From positions 29,879-93,878 of the forward strand of contig LWDH01000039.1 of the NCBI GenBank assembly GCA_002083395.1: 64,000 nucleotides of DNA, read 5' to 3'. The translations under genes and the position numbers were made by a program. Position 1 is the first letter of the stretch; the number at the start of each line of letters is the position of its first letter. Source of the stretch: Proteobacteria bacterium SG_bin4. Lineage in GTDB: Bacteria; Pseudomonadota; Gammaproteobacteria; Burkholderiales; Nitrosomonadaceae. Below are positions 9,452 through 18,392 of this stretch, piece by piece. The notes under the pieces are model-generated. The model did not search any database and was not told the origin of the DNA. It worked only from the letters and a program-made list of their open reading frames with translations.

Positions 9452-9463
9452 CATAATTTGCGG

Positions 9464-9772
9464 ATGGAAAAACGTATTCCACACTATCCATTGCCTGAAA
9501 TTCATTCCTAGATGCTGACGGAGCAGGATATGAATCTCATAGCCACAGCGCTCGCTGGAATACTTGCAATTGGTATGTCGCAAGCAGATGCTTTATCGGT
9601 TATCAAAAAGCTGACACGGAAGAATTTTTATAAGAGCATGACTACACATAGCGATAACCGCATTTGGCAAGATGTCTATCACAGTAACTGGAAGGGAATT
9701 GATCTCTATATCAAATTCCAACGCCATGAGGAATATTTTGTGATCTCATTTAAGGAGAAAGACGGTGAGTAA
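9464..9772 (+). pseudogene. mqsR: mqsR toxin gene with in-frame amber stop at codon 16
   Basis: From ATG 9464 the frame reads MEKRIPHYPLPEIHS, then TAG (9509-9511), then continues without a frameshift as MLTEQDMNLIATALAGIL to the end. Across the stop it aligns with full-length MqsR, a RelE-fold ribosome-independent mRNA interferase of about 98 residues. The catalytic Lys (FYKSMTT), Gln (WQDVY) and Tyr (LYIK) are all kept, as is the C-terminal ISFKEK. Either the toxin is dead, or it restarts at the ATG directly after the stop (9512), giving 86 residues without the first strand, or the amber is read through. Toxin-first order with mqsA directly downstream is usual for this family. Confidence 0.8.
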
Positions 9773-10163
9773 ATGGAATGGTAAAGCTTGTCATTTATGT
9801 GGCCTTGGTACGCTGCATGATGGCAAAAAAACTACGAATCAGTTTTACCGGGAGCATTGCTATACCACTGAGATTAGCGGAGCATTCTGTGATCACTGTG
9901 GAGATGGCGTGATCGATTTTGATCCTGCCGAGGAAGAAAGATGGTTGTCATTCCGCAGACAAGTTGATGCCGATGAAGCCGCAGAGCTGTTTCGTATCAG
10001 AAAGAAATTAAAATTGTCGCAGGTAAAAGCCGCTCGCTTAGCGGGCGGTGGAAAAAATGCATTTTCCCGTTATGAACGAGGCCAAGCAAAACCGGTTGCC
10101 GCCGTTACTAACTTATTCAAATTGTTGGACAAACATCCTGAATTGATTAAGGAACTGCAGTAA
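9765..10163 (+). CDS. mqsA: MqsA-type antitoxin and repressor
   Basis: 132 residues from GTG 9765, overlapping the mqsR stop by eight bases and preceded by AAGGAG. The N-terminal zinc-binding domain has two Cys pairs (CHLCG and CDHCG) that bind toxin. The C-terminal HTH domain includes the family hallmark GGGKNAFSRYERGQAKP and ends LLDKHPELIKEL. It neutralises MqsR and represses its own promoter; a matching operator lies at 9439-9451. Apparently intact although the toxin gene carries a stop codon. Confidence 0.92.
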   Translation: MSKWNGKACHLCGLGTLHDGKKTTNQFYREHCYTTEISGAFCDHCGDGVIDFDPAEEERWLSFRRQVDADEAAELFRIRKKLKLSQVKAARLAGGGKNAFSRYERGQAKPVAAVTNLFKLLDKHPELIKELQ

Positions 10164-10275
10164 GCGTCATGGCGTACAGAAATTCCGACAATACGAGTTT
10201 GTAAAAAAGACCAGTAAGCACGTAACAACATGAAATATAACACCGCCCTTACCCATCCTCTTTTACACAAAACTG

Positions 10276-11658
10276 ATGATCATAACCTCTAATCGCGACT
10301 GGGCATTGATCGCCGGACCGTTGCTGGCAAGCGCGCTGCATTTCTGGATGAGCCAATCCGGCTGGGAATCGCCGGCATGCTGGACCGGTGCAATCGCGAT
10401 TTTATGCGTGGTGTGGTGGATTTTCGAGCCGATTCCGATTCCGGCGACGTCGATCATTCCGCTGGCGGTTTTTCCGCTGGTTGGCGTACTGCCGCAAGAC
10501 AAAATCGCCACTTCGTTCGGCAACGAATTGATCTTGCTGATGCTCGGCGGCTTCGTATTGTCGGCGGCGATGGAGCGATCCGGCGCGCACCGCCGCATTG
10601 CGCTGGGGATGGTCAACGTCATTGGCGGACATAGCAGCCGCCGCATCGTGCTGGGATTTATGGCAGCGACCGCGGCGTTGAGCATGTGGATTTCGAACAC
10701 CGCGACGGCGTTGATGATGCTGCCGATTGCCCTGGCGGTGATCGCGCAAAGCCCCGATCGAAAACTGGCGCCGCCGCTATTGCTGGCGATTGCCTACGGC
10801 AGCAGCATCGGCGGCCTCGGCACGCCGATCGGCACGCCGCCGAACCTGGTGTTCATGCAGCAGTACGAAAGTTTCACCGGCAACGCGGTGAGTTTCTCGC
10901 AATGGATGAGCTGGGGCCTGCCGGTGGTGCTGCTTTTCCTGCCGGTTGCCGGATTATGGCTAACGCGCAAGCTCGATTACCGGGGTGAATTAACGATTCC
11001 GCCCGCAGGCGAATGGCGTCCCGAAGAGCGCCGCGTGCTGGTCGTGTTCGGTCTCACCGCGCTGGCATGGATCACGCGCCTGGAACCGTTCGGCGGCTGG
11101 AGCGCCTGGTTCGGCCTGAAAGGCGCGAACGATGCGATTGTCGCGCTGATCGCTGTGGTGATTCTGTTTCTGGTGCCGAACGGGCGCGGCGGCAAGTTGA
11201 TCGACTGGCAAACCGCCGAGCGCGTCCCTTGGGGCATTCTGATCCTATTCGCTGCCGGTATTGCCATCGCGCAAGCATTTATTGAATCCGGTTTATCCAA
11301 CGCCATCGCCGGTCACCTGACGGTACTGGCGAGCCTGCACCCGTTGGTCATGATTGCCACCATCGCGCTGATCGTCACTTTCCTGACCGAAACCACCAGC
11401 AACACCGCCACCACCATCCTGCTGATGCCAATCCTCGCCTCCGCCGCACTCGGCTCCGGTCTTGATCCAAGTCTATTGATGGTACCCGCCGCAATGAGCG
11501 CAAGCTGCGCTTTCATGCTCCCTGTCGCCACCGCGCCAAATGCCATCGTGTTTGGCAGCGGTCATGTCACCATCGCGCAAATGGCGCGGGAAGGTTTGTC
11601 ACTCAATTTCATCGGTGTTGCCGTAATCACCTCGATTTGCTATTTCTTGATCGTTTAA
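10276..11658 (+). CDS. SLC13/DASS-family anion symporter
   Basis: 460 residues with about 11-12 hydrophobic spans; inner-membrane carrier. Both SNT motifs of the divalent-anion:Na+ symporter family are present: SNTATALMMLPIAL in the first half and TSNTATTILLMPIL in the second. GTPIGTPPN, of the sodium/substrate site, lies between. Likely cargo is a C4-dicarboxylate, but sulfate or another anion cannot be excluded from sequence. It lies directly upstream of cstA on the same strand with a 30-base gap, so the two transporters may be co-expressed for carbon uptake. Confidence 0.9.
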   Translation: MIITSNRDWALIAGPLLASALHFWMSQSGWESPACWTGAIAILCVVWWIFEPIPIPATSIIPLAVFPLVGVLPQDKIATSFGNELILLMLGGFVLSAAMERSGAHRRIALGMVNVIGGHSSRRIVLGFMAATAALSMWISNTATALMMLPIALAVIAQSPDRKLAPPLLLAIAYGSSIGGLGTPIGTPPNLVFMQQYESFTGNAVSFSQWMSWGLPVVLLFLPVAGLWLTRKLDYRGELTIPPAGEWRPEERRVLVVFGLTALAWITRLEPFGGWSAWFGLKGANDAIVALIAVVILFLVPNGRGGKLIDWQTAERVPWGILILFAAGIAIAQAFIESGLSNAIAGHLTVLASLHPLVMIATIALIVTFLTETTSNTATTILLMPILASAALGSGLDPSLLMVPAAMSASCAFMLPVATAPNAIVFGSGHVTIAQMAREGLSLNFIGVAVITSICYFLIV

Positions 11659-11688
11659 TTTCCTTATTTTGTTATTGAATACAGCCAT

Positions 11689-13764
11689 ATGAATAATCTA
11701 CTTAACAAACTTGCTTGGGGTTTGTTTTCCCTGCTCGGTGCCTCCGCCTTCGCCATCATCGCTCTCAATCGCGGTGAATCCATCGGCGCGATCTGGATCG
11801 TGATCGCGGCGGTGTGCGTGTATTTGATCGCGTACCGGTTTTACAGCCTGTTTATCGCCAGCCGGGTGTTGAAACTCGACGAAAGGCGCATGACACCGGC
11901 GCATAAGCACAACGACGGGTTGGATCATGTGCCAACCAACAAGTATGTATTGTTCGGGCATCATTTTGCGGCGATTGCCGGGGCCGGGCCTTTGGTCGGA
12001 CCGATTCTGGCGGCGCAGATGGGATATTTGCCGGGAATGCTGTGGTTGCTCGCCGGCGTGGTGTTTGCCGGAGCGGTGCAGGACTTTATCGTATTGTTCG
12101 TGTCGACAAGGCGCAACGGACGCTCGCTTGGCGATCTGATCAAATCGGAGCTGGGGCATATCCCCGGCATAATCGCGCTGTTCGGCGCATTTTTTATTAT
12201 GCTGATCTTGTTGGCGGTGTTGTCGCTGATCGTGGTGAAAGCATTGGCCGAGTCGCCTTGGGGTACGTTCACCGTCGCGGCGACGATTCCGATTGCCATG
12301 TTCATGGGTATTTATTCGCGCTATTTCCGTCCGTGCGCGATTGCCGAAGTGTCGCTGATTGGCTTTACGCTGCTGATGCTGTCGATTGTCGCCGGACAAT
12401 ACTTGCAGGAAGATCCGGCATGGGCGACGATCTTTATCCTGACCGGCGAACAGTTAACCTGGGCATTGATCGGTTACGGTTTTATCGCCTCAGTGTTGCC
12501 AGTATGGTTGTTGCTCGCGCCGCGCGATTATTTATCGACTTTCCTCAAAATCGGCACCATCGTCGGGTTGGCTATCGGTGTGATCATCATTTCACCGGAA
12601 CTGAAAATGCCCGCGCTGACACAATTTATCGACGGCAGCGGCCCGGTGTGGTCGGGTGATTTATTCCCGTTCTTGTTCGTCACCGTGGCATGCGGCGCGA
12701 TTTCCGGTTTCCATTCGTTGATTGCATCCGGCACCACGCCGAAAATGATTCAGAACGAAACCGATGCGCGTTTCATCGGTTACGGCGCGATGCTGATGGA
12801 ATCGTTTGTCGCGATCATGGCGCTGGTAGCAGCGGCGGCGCTGGAACCCGGCATTTATTTCACCATGAACAGCCCGGCGGCGATCATCGGCACCACGGCG
12901 GAATCGGCAGCGCAAACCATCTCGCAATGGGGTTTTTACATCACTCCGGAAATGATCGCGGAAACGGCGCGCAATGTCGGCGAACATAGCATCATCTCAC
13001 GCACCGGCGGGGCGCCGACATTAGCAGTCGGCATGGCGCAAATCCTGTCGGAAGTCGTCGGCGGCGCTGCGATGATGGCGTTCTGGTATCACTTCGCGAT
13101 TCTGTTCGAAGCCTTGTTCATTCTGACCGCGGTCGACGCCGGTACCCGTGCCGGGCGTTTCATGCTGCAGGATTTGCTCGGTTCATTCGTTCCGGCGATG
13201 AAACGCACCGATTCGGTGGTTGCCAGCTTGATTGCCACCGGCATTTGCGTATCCGGTTGGGGATATTTCCTGTATCAAGGCGTGATTGATCCGCTAGGCG
13301 GCATCAATACGCTGTGGCCGTTGTTCGGCATCGCCAACCAGATGCTCGCCGGTATTGCATTGGTTCTGTGCACCTGCGTGCTGTTCAAGATGAAGCTCGA
13401 CCGCTTTGCCTGGATCACGACGATCCCGCTGGTGTGGGTGTGCATCTGCACGCTGACCGCCGCTTGGCAGAAGATTTTCCACGATAATCCGCGCATCGGC
13501 TTTCTCGCCCATGCAGAGAAATATCAGGACGCGGTAGCGCAAGGCATCGTGCTGGCACCGGCCAAATCGCTCGAGCAAATGCAGCAAGTGATTTTCAACG
13601 ACTACGTCAATACCACCCTGGCAGGATTGTTCATGACTGTGCTGGTTAGCATGTTGCTGTTCGGCATCCGCACCGTGCTGCAAGCGCGAGTCGCGCAACA
13701 CCCGACTGCGCAGGAAGCGCCGTTCGAATTGTTACCCGCCTACGCAACCGTCAACAACAAATAA
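11689..13764 (+). CDS. cstA: CstA-family pyruvate/peptide transporter
   Basis: 691 residues, the usual CstA length, with some 16-18 membrane spans. Conserved CstA blocks are present: NKYVLFGHHFAAIAGAGPLV near residue 85, then GPILAAQMGYLPG, and later SGFHSLIASGTTPKMI and FGIANQMLAGIAL. CstA proteins import pyruvate or peptides and are induced in carbon starvation in enterobacteria. The gene is followed after 13 bases by the small partner gene usually found with cstA, and preceded by a DASS carrier. Confidence 0.95.
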   Translation: MNNLLNKLAWGLFSLLGASAFAIIALNRGESIGAIWIVIAAVCVYLIAYRFYSLFIASRVLKLDERRMTPAHKHNDGLDHVPTNKYVLFGHHFAAIAGAGPLVGPILAAQMGYLPGMLWLLAGVVFAGAVQDFIVLFVSTRRNGRSLGDLIKSELGHIPGIIALFGAFFIMLILLAVLSLIVVKALAESPWGTFTVAATIPIAMFMGIYSRYFRPCAIAEVSLIGFTLLMLSIVAGQYLQEDPAWATIFILTGEQLTWALIGYGFIASVLPVWLLLAPRDYLSTFLKIGTIVGLAIGVIIISPELKMPALTQFIDGSGPVWSGDLFPFLFVTVACGAISGFHSLIASGTTPKMIQNETDARFIGYGAMLMESFVAIMALVAAAALEPGIYFTMNSPAAIIGTTAESAAQTISQWGFYITPEMIAETARNVGEHSIISRTGGAPTLAVGMAQILSEVVGGAAMMAFWYHFAILFEALFILTAVDAGTRAGRFMLQDLLGSFVPAMKRTDSVVASLIATGICVSGWGYFLYQGVIDPLGGINTLWPLFGIANQMLAGIALVLCTCVLFKMKLDRFAWITTIPLVWVCICTLTAAWQKIFHDNPRIGFLAHAEKYQDAVAQGIVLAPAKSLEQMQQVIFNDYVNTTLAGLFMTVLVSMLLFGIRTVLQARVAQHPTAQEAPFELLPAYATVNNK

Positions 13765-13777
13765 TGGAGAATTGAAT

Positions 13778-13972
13778 ATGCACAACGCCTTGACACTGTC
13801 TTTTCGTCATCTCACCCAAAGCTTGCGGTTAATGGTCGGCGTACCCGACTATGGTGCTTATGTCAAACACATGAAAACCGCGCACCCCGACCGTGCCATC
13901 ATGACCTACGAGGAATTTTTCCGTGAACGGCAAGAAGCGCGCTACGGCGGCAAGATTAGCCGGTGCTGTTAA
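13778..13972 (+). CDS. YbdD/YjiX-family small protein, CstA partner
   Basis: 64 residues from ATG 13778, with GGAG eight bases upstream. Family signature: LMVGVPDYGAYVKHMKTAHP, then MTYEEFFRERQEARYG, and the usual Cys at the C-terminus (SRCC). YbdD and YjiX are encoded immediately after cstA or btsT in many proteobacteria and are thought to modulate the transporter. Same arrangement here. Confidence 0.92.
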   Translation: MHNALTLSFRHLTQSLRLMVGVPDYGAYVKHMKTAHPDRAIMTYEEFFRERQEARYGGKISRCC

Positions 13973-13982
13973 CGTATGCGAG

Positions 13983-14023
13983 CTAGGAAGCTCTGACGCA
14001 GGAGTTTCTCAGAGCTTTCCTAG
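13983..14023. terminator. Hairpin between convergent genes
   Basis: CTAGGAAGCTCTGA pairs with TCAGAGCTTTCCTAG (one bulged base). It lies between the ybdD stop and the pgpA stop, overlapping the latter. There is no long T-run on either side, so it may be a weak bidirectional terminator. Confidence 0.45.
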
Positions 14024-14568
14024 AAAATCACGCCGGACAATACCCACGCCTTCCATCCCGCCAAGCATAGCAGCGTGAAGAAAGCGGCTATCAGATCGTC
14101 GAACATTACGCCAAATCCGCCTTTGAATCGATTGTCGCAATAGCGGATCGGTTGCGGTTTGGCGATGTCGAAGAAGCGGAACAATACAAATGCCGCCAAT
14201 TGCCAGGTCCATTCATCCGGGATGAAGAACAGCACCAGCAGAAACGCGACGGTTTCATCCCACACCATGCCGCCATGATCAGGTTCGCCCAGCGCTTTGC
14301 CGCTGAGACCGCAGGCCCAGATGCCGACGATGAACATGAGATCGATCACCAGCAGGAAAACCAGCGGGGTTAAGTAAAGGTTACACAGCCAAAATAGAGG
14401 AAACGCAACCAGCGTGCCAAACGTGCCGGGTGCTACCGGAGCCAGGCCGACGCCGCCGGAAAACGCAATGATGTAGGCCGGATGACTGTAGACCAGTTCC
14501 AGATCGGGTTTGAATGGCGCCGGTTGTGTTCCGTCCATATACTGGGTTTCAGGCGCGAAAGTGGTCAT
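14020..14568 (-). CDS. pgpA: Phosphatidylglycerophosphatase A
   Basis: 182 residues with 3-4 membrane spans. PgpA signatures are clear: FSGGVGLAPVAPGTFGTL near residue 35, DHGGMVWDE near 98 and the C-terminal DDLIAAFF. It removes phosphate from phosphatidylglycerol-phosphate to give phosphatidylglycerol at the inner membrane. The start codon lies inside the 3' end of thiL (20-base overlap), so it is the last gene of the ribE-ribB-ribH-nusB-thiL-pgpA operon, a common proteobacterial order. Confidence 0.95.
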   Translation of the reverse strand: MTTFAPETQYMDGTQPAPFKPDLELVYSHPAYIIAFSGGVGLAPVAPGTFGTLVAFPLFWLCNLYLTPLVFLLVIDLMFIVGIWACGLSGKALGEPDHGGMVWDETVAFLLVLFFIPDEWTWQLAAFVLFRFFDIAKPQPIRYCDNRFKGGFGVMFDDLIAAFFTLLCLAGWKAWVLSGVIF

Positions 14569-15517
14569 AACCTTTGATATCCATCGTTATTGGGTTTCCT
14601 TGCGCATCTTTGACGATCAGACCGGTACCTCTGACGATTTCACCGATGCGGGTCAGCGGTAACTGCAGGGCTGCGGCAAGTCGGACAATCGGCTCATGCT
14701 GAGTCTTGGGTGCTGTAAAGCATAACTCATAATCGTCGCCGCCAGCCAGTAAACATTGCAACGCGACCGGTTGCGGCAAGCGTTGTTTCAGTGCAGCATC
14801 GCACGGAATGTCGTCGAGATAAATGCAAGCGGCTTGCCCGGAATTTTCAAGAATATGCCCTAAATCCGCCAGCAAACCATCGGAAATATCGATGGCGCTA
14901 TGCGCCAAGCCGATCAAGCGCAGCCCCAGTTCCACTCTGGCGATTGGCGTCAGCAAGGACGGCAGGCACTGCGCAACTTCGCCGGATTCGAGGGTTATTT
15001 GTTGTAATTCATGTTTGAGCGCCAGCGCAGCGCTGCCAAGCTGGCCGGACACCCAAATATCGTCACCCGGTTTCGCGCCGCTGCGGCGCAACGCTTGCCC
15101 TGCCGGGATTTCTCCGATGATTTGTATGCAAATAGCCAATGGCCCGGCGGTGGTATCGCCGCCGATCAATTGCACCCGGTGCTTATCAGCCAGTGCGAAG
15201 AAGCCTTCGCTGAATTGCGCCAGCCAGCTGGGATGTTTCGCCAATTCTTCCGGCAACGTCAGCGATAGCATTGCCCAGCGCGGGTTGGCGCCCATTGCCG
15301 CCATATCGGACAGATTAACCGCCAGCGATTTATGACCCAGTTGACGGGGATCGGCGTCCGCAAAAAAATGCCGTCCGCTGACCAGCGTATCAGTCGATAA
15401 TGCCAGCTCGTGACCGGGCGTCACCGCGATGAGCGCTGCATCGTCGCCGACGCCAAGCACTGCATCGGTGCGCGGTTTCTTGAAATAGCGCTGGATGAGG
15501 TCGAACTCCGAGCACAC
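14549..15517 (-). CDS. thiL: Thiamine-monophosphate kinase
   Basis: 322 residues starting at GTG 15517 (SEFDLIQRYF is the usual ThiL N-terminus). The metal- and ATP-binding segment GVGDDAALI, the LSTDTLVSGRHFF segment, GGDTTAG and the C-terminal LAGGDDYELCFTAP are all present, as expected for an AIR-synthase-fold kinase. It phosphorylates thiamine phosphate to the diphosphate cofactor. Located between nusB and pgpA, as in many proteobacteria. Confidence 0.95.
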   Translation of the reverse strand: MCSEFDLIQRYFKKPRTDAVLGVGDDAALIAVTPGHELALSTDTLVSGRHFFADADPRQLGHKSLAVNLSDMAAMGANPRWAMLSLTLPEELAKHPSWLAQFSEGFFALADKHRVQLIGGDTTAGPLAICIQIIGEIPAGQALRRSGAKPGDDIWVSGQLGSAALALKHELQQITLESGEVAQCLPSLLTPIARVELGLRLIGLAHSAIDISDGLLADLGHILENSGQAACIYLDDIPCDAALKQRLPQPVALQCLLAGGDDYELCFTAPKTQHEPIVRLAAALQLPLTRIGEIVRGTGLIVKDAQGNPITMDIKGYDHFRA

Positions 15518-15530
15518 GATGCGGCAACCG

Positions 15531-16031
15531 CTACGGATGTTTCCTCACCGTTTTTTGCTCCCGGACTTCAACTTCGCGGAGCCGGACAGCCAGCTTATCC
15601 AATACGCCGTTGACATATTTATGGCCATCGCTGCCACCGAATGTCCTGGCTAGCTCGATTGCTTCGTTGATGATGGCGCGATAAGGAATTTCCGGGCAGT
15701 GCATGAGTTCATAAGCACCGAGGAACAAAATGGCGGATTCAACCGGACTGAGTTCCTTCATGGAACGGTCCAGGCTCGGCTTTATCGCTTCCTCCAATTC
15801 TTCAGCCCGCTCTATGACGCCGTGCAACACCTGAGTGAAATGCTTTTCATCGACATGCTTGAATTCTTCGGACTCGCGCAATTGCTGTTCGATAAAACTG
15901 GCGCTGCCGCCGGCGATTCGCCATTGATAGAGACCTTGCAGCACGAATTCGCGCGCAATCCGGCGGCGGCTTTTGTATTTTTCCGTTCTGTTGTCAGCGG
16001 CCGAGCCAGTCTCAGTTAACATGTCATTCAT
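15531..16031 (-). CDS. nusB: Transcription antitermination factor NusB
   Basis: 166 residues, with an N-terminal extension before the NusB core RRIAREFVLQGLYQWRIAGG. The C-terminal YRAIINEAIELARTFGGSDGHKYVNGVLDK block is complete. It binds boxA RNA with NusE to allow antitermination of rRNA operons. The ATG overlaps the ribH stop (ATGA, 16028-16031), so translation is coupled to lumazine synthase. Confidence 0.95.
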   Translation of the reverse strand: MNDMLTETGSAADNRTEKYKSRRRIAREFVLQGLYQWRIAGGSASFIEQQLRESEEFKHVDEKHFTQVLHGVIERAEELEEAIKPSLDRSMKELSPVESAILFLGAYELMHCPEIPYRAIINEAIELARTFGGSDGHKYVNGVLDKLAVRLREVEVREQKTVRKHP

Positions 16032-16510
16032 ATACCGATTTCATCTATCTTGAAATGCAAATTTGCCATTTCCAGGGCAACCTGCGCCGCTTCCATCCCT
16101 TTAGTGCTCATCCGCGCAATCGCCTGATCTTCGTTATCCGTAGTTAAAATACCATTAGCGATGGGTATCTCGGTTTCAAGCTGCACCATCAGCAGACCGC
16201 GCGCCGATTCATTGGCAACCACTTCAAAGTGATACGTGTCACCGCGTACCACAGCGCCTAAAGCGATCAAGGCATCGAATTGATCGGACATCGCCATTCT
16301 CTTCATCGCCAAAGGGATTTCCAACGCGCCGGGAACAGTGGCAATCAGAATATTCGAATCCTGCACTTGATTCTTTTTCAGCTCCGCGGTGCACGCGCTG
16401 AGCAAGCCTTCGCCGATATCGATATTAAACCGGCTCATCACAATGCCGACGCGTATATCCGATCCGTCCAGGTTCGGTTCAAATTCAACGATATTGTCGT
16501 AATAAGCCAT
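16028..16510 (-). CDS. ribH: 6,7-dimethyl-8-ribityllumazine synthase
   Basis: 160 residues from ATG 16510, with GGAG six bases upstream. Family blocks: IRVGIVMSRFN (substrate-binding Phe), VPGALEIPLA, ALGAVVRGDTYHFEVVANES with the catalytic His, and GILTTDNEDQA. It condenses the ribityl pyrimidine with dihydroxybutanone phosphate to give lumazine. Third in the riboflavin operon, after ribE and ribB. Confidence 0.96.
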   Translation of the reverse strand: MAYYDNIVEFEPNLDGSDIRVGIVMSRFNIDIGEGLLSACTAELKKNQVQDSNILIATVPGALEIPLAMKRMAMSDQFDALIALGAVVRGDTYHFEVVANESARGLLMVQLETEIPIANGILTTDNEDQAIARMSTKGMEAAQVALEMANLHFKIDEIGI

Positions 16511-16573
16511 GTTCAACTCCTGTAATTTTACACTTCATCACTGCTGACTTTATTGCCCGATTCGGCGAATGGA

Positions 16574-17677
16574 TCAGCGCTTCTGCTCCATGTTCACATA
16601 ACTCGTCACTTCCAGGCCGAACCCGGTAACACTCGGCATCTTTCTCGGCGCAGCCATCAACCGCATTTTACCAACATTCAAGTCCTTCAGGATCTGCGCA
16701 CCTATGCCGTGGTCGCGCAAATCGGTTTTAATCGGACTATGGTCATGCGCTTCTTTTTTCTGAATACGCTCCAGCAGTTTTGCAGCGCTTTCCTTGCGAT
16801 GCAATAGCACAACAACACCGTGTCCTGCTTCCGCAATCAATTTCATGGCATCGTGGATGCTCCAGGAATGGGTATTGTCATGGACATCCAATAAATCAAT
16901 GACCGATAAAGGCTCATGCACCCGCACCAGGGTTTCAGCGGACGGATCTATTACACCTTTGACTAAAGCCAGATGAATCGTATTGGCGATTTCATCGCGA
17001 AAAGCGGTCAATACAAATTCGCCATGCATTGTCTGGATCACGCGTTCCGCAACACGAGTCACGAGGCTTTCCGTTTGACTCCGATATTCAATCAGGTCGG
17101 CAATCGCACCGATTTTAAGCTGATGTTTTTTTGCGAACTCGATCAAGTCCGGCAACCGCGCCATGCTGCCGTCTTCCTTCAGAATCTCGCAGATTACCGA
17201 AGCCGCGGTTAATCCGGCCAGCCTCGCCAGATCGCAACCGGCTTCGGTATGCCCGGCGCGCACCAGCACGCCGCCTTTCTGCGCCATCAAGGGAAAAATA
17301 TGCCCGGGTTGTACGATGTCTTGCGGTTTGGCATCCGCTTTGACCGCAGCTTGAACGGTACATGCGCGATCCGCCGCTGAAATTCCCGTGGTAACGCCGC
17401 TAGCAGCTTCAATCGAAAGGGTGAAATTGGTACCCAGCGGCGACCGGTTGGCCGACACCATGAGTGGCAGGTCCAATTGCTGGCATCGCTCTTCGGTCAA
17501 GGTTAAGCAAATCAAGCCGCGCCCATGGGTCGCCATGAAATTAATCGCTTCCGGCGTGACAAAATCGGCGGCGAGCACCAGATCCCCCTCATTCTCACGG
17601 TCTTCCTCATCGACCAGAATGACCATCTTACCTCGCTTCAAATCGGCAATAATGTCCTGGATAGCGCTGATATTCAT
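16574..17677 (-). CDS. ribB: 3,4-dihydroxy-2-butanone-4-phosphate synthase with degenerate GTP cyclohydrolase II-like domain
   Basis: 367 residues. Residues 1-205 are a complete DHBP synthase: VDEEDRENEGDLVLAADFV (metal-binding Asp/Glu), RGLICLTLTEERC and AGHTEAGCDLARLAGL. The second half keeps the fold of GTP cyclohydrolase II but not its zinc site. The region that should carry the Cys ligands reads LVRVHEPLSVIDLLDVHDN and has no Cys. This RibB-plus-inactive-RibA form is known from proteobacteria that have a separate ribA, so a ribA gene is expected elsewhere. Between ribE and ribH. Confidence 0.92.
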   Translation of the reverse strand: MNISAIQDIIADLKRGKMVILVDEEDRENEGDLVLAADFVTPEAINFMATHGRGLICLTLTEERCQQLDLPLMVSANRSPLGTNFTLSIEAASGVTTGISAADRACTVQAAVKADAKPQDIVQPGHIFPLMAQKGGVLVRAGHTEAGCDLARLAGLTAASVICEILKEDGSMARLPDLIEFAKKHQLKIGAIADLIEYRSQTESLVTRVAERVIQTMHGEFVLTAFRDEIANTIHLALVKGVIDPSAETLVRVHEPLSVIDLLDVHDNTHSWSIHDAMKLIAEAGHGVVVLLHRKESAAKLLERIQKKEAHDHSPIKTDLRDHGIGAQILKDLNVGKMRLMAAPRKMPSVTGFGLEVTSYVNMEQKR

Positions 17678-17697
17678 GCTCTCTTACCCCGGTTAAA

Positions 17698-18297
17698 CTA
17701 AACGTTTAGTAATCTTGCCACATAACGAGCCAGCATGTCTGTTTCCAGATTTACCCGCGCGCCTGGGATAAGTTCTTTCAAGTTCGTCATTGCCAGGGTA
17801 TGTGGAATGAGATTGATTGAGAACATGCGGCCTTCTGTTCGATTGATCGTCAGACTAACACCATTGACGGTTATGGAGCCTTTCTGCGCTAAAAACCGCA
17901 CGGCGGATTCCGGCACTTGAATGATCAATTCATGACTTTCCCCGACAGCAGCCAATTTGACCACACTGCCAACGGCATCCACGTGCCCGCTGACCAAATG
18001 TCCGCCCAGCCGGTCGGACAAACGCATGGCCTTTTCCAGATTGACGCATGCTGCTGGTTGATCCAGTCCGACGGTGCAATTCAGTGTTTCCACGGAAACA
18101 TCGACTGCAAACGAATCATGCGTCAGTGCGGTTACCGTCAGACACACACCATTCACAGCAATGCTGTCGCCGGGCGTGACATCGCTCAGATCCAGCTGTT
18201 GCGCGGAAATGGCCAATGACAAACCGCCATGACCTTTGTCGGTACAAGGCTGGATACTGGCGATGACACCTGTGGCTTCTATGATTCCGGTAAACAA
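17698..18297 (-). CDS. ribE: Riboflavin synthase alpha chain
   Basis: About 199 residues from TTG 18297, which gives the family N-terminus (M)FTGIIEATG; an ATG at 18330 would add 11 atypical residues and lacks a better ribosome binding site. Two lumazine-binding repeats are visible: the first has GDSIAVNGVCLTVTAL and the second GSITVNGVSLTINRTEG. It dismutates two lumazines into riboflavin. First gene of the minus-strand operon. I see no FMN riboswitch upstream. Confidence 0.93.
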   Translation of the reverse strand: MFTGIIEATGVIASIQPCTDKGHGGLSLAISAQQLDLSDVTPGDSIAVNGVCLTVTALTHDSFAVDVSVETLNCTVGLDQPAACVNLEKAMRLSDRLGGHLVSGHVDAVGSVVKLAAVGESHELIIQVPESAVRFLAQKGSITVNGVSLTINRTEGRMFSINLIPHTLAMTNLKELIPGARVNLETDMLARYVARLLNV

Positions 18298-18392
18298 TTC
18301 AATTCCAATTTCCAGTTTCGCAAACCGCATAGTTTAGCATTACCCGATGCCAAGAATCTGTCCGGATGACAGTTTGGCGCTAATTACCTGGC

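Noticed and set aside
9512..9772. A normal short toxin gene starting at ATG 9512
   Set aside because: The frame upstream of the TAG encodes the conserved MqsR N-terminus (MEKRIPHYPL) in the same phase, so an interrupted full-length gene explains the sequence better.
10377..13701. Arg-rich long frames opposite the DASS and cstA genes
   Set aside because: Arg/His-rich compositions and lack of ribosome sites mark them as shadows of the membrane protein genes.
18331..18392. FMN riboswitch before the riboflavin operon
   Set aside because: The interval upstream of ribE is too short and lacks the conserved RFN stems.
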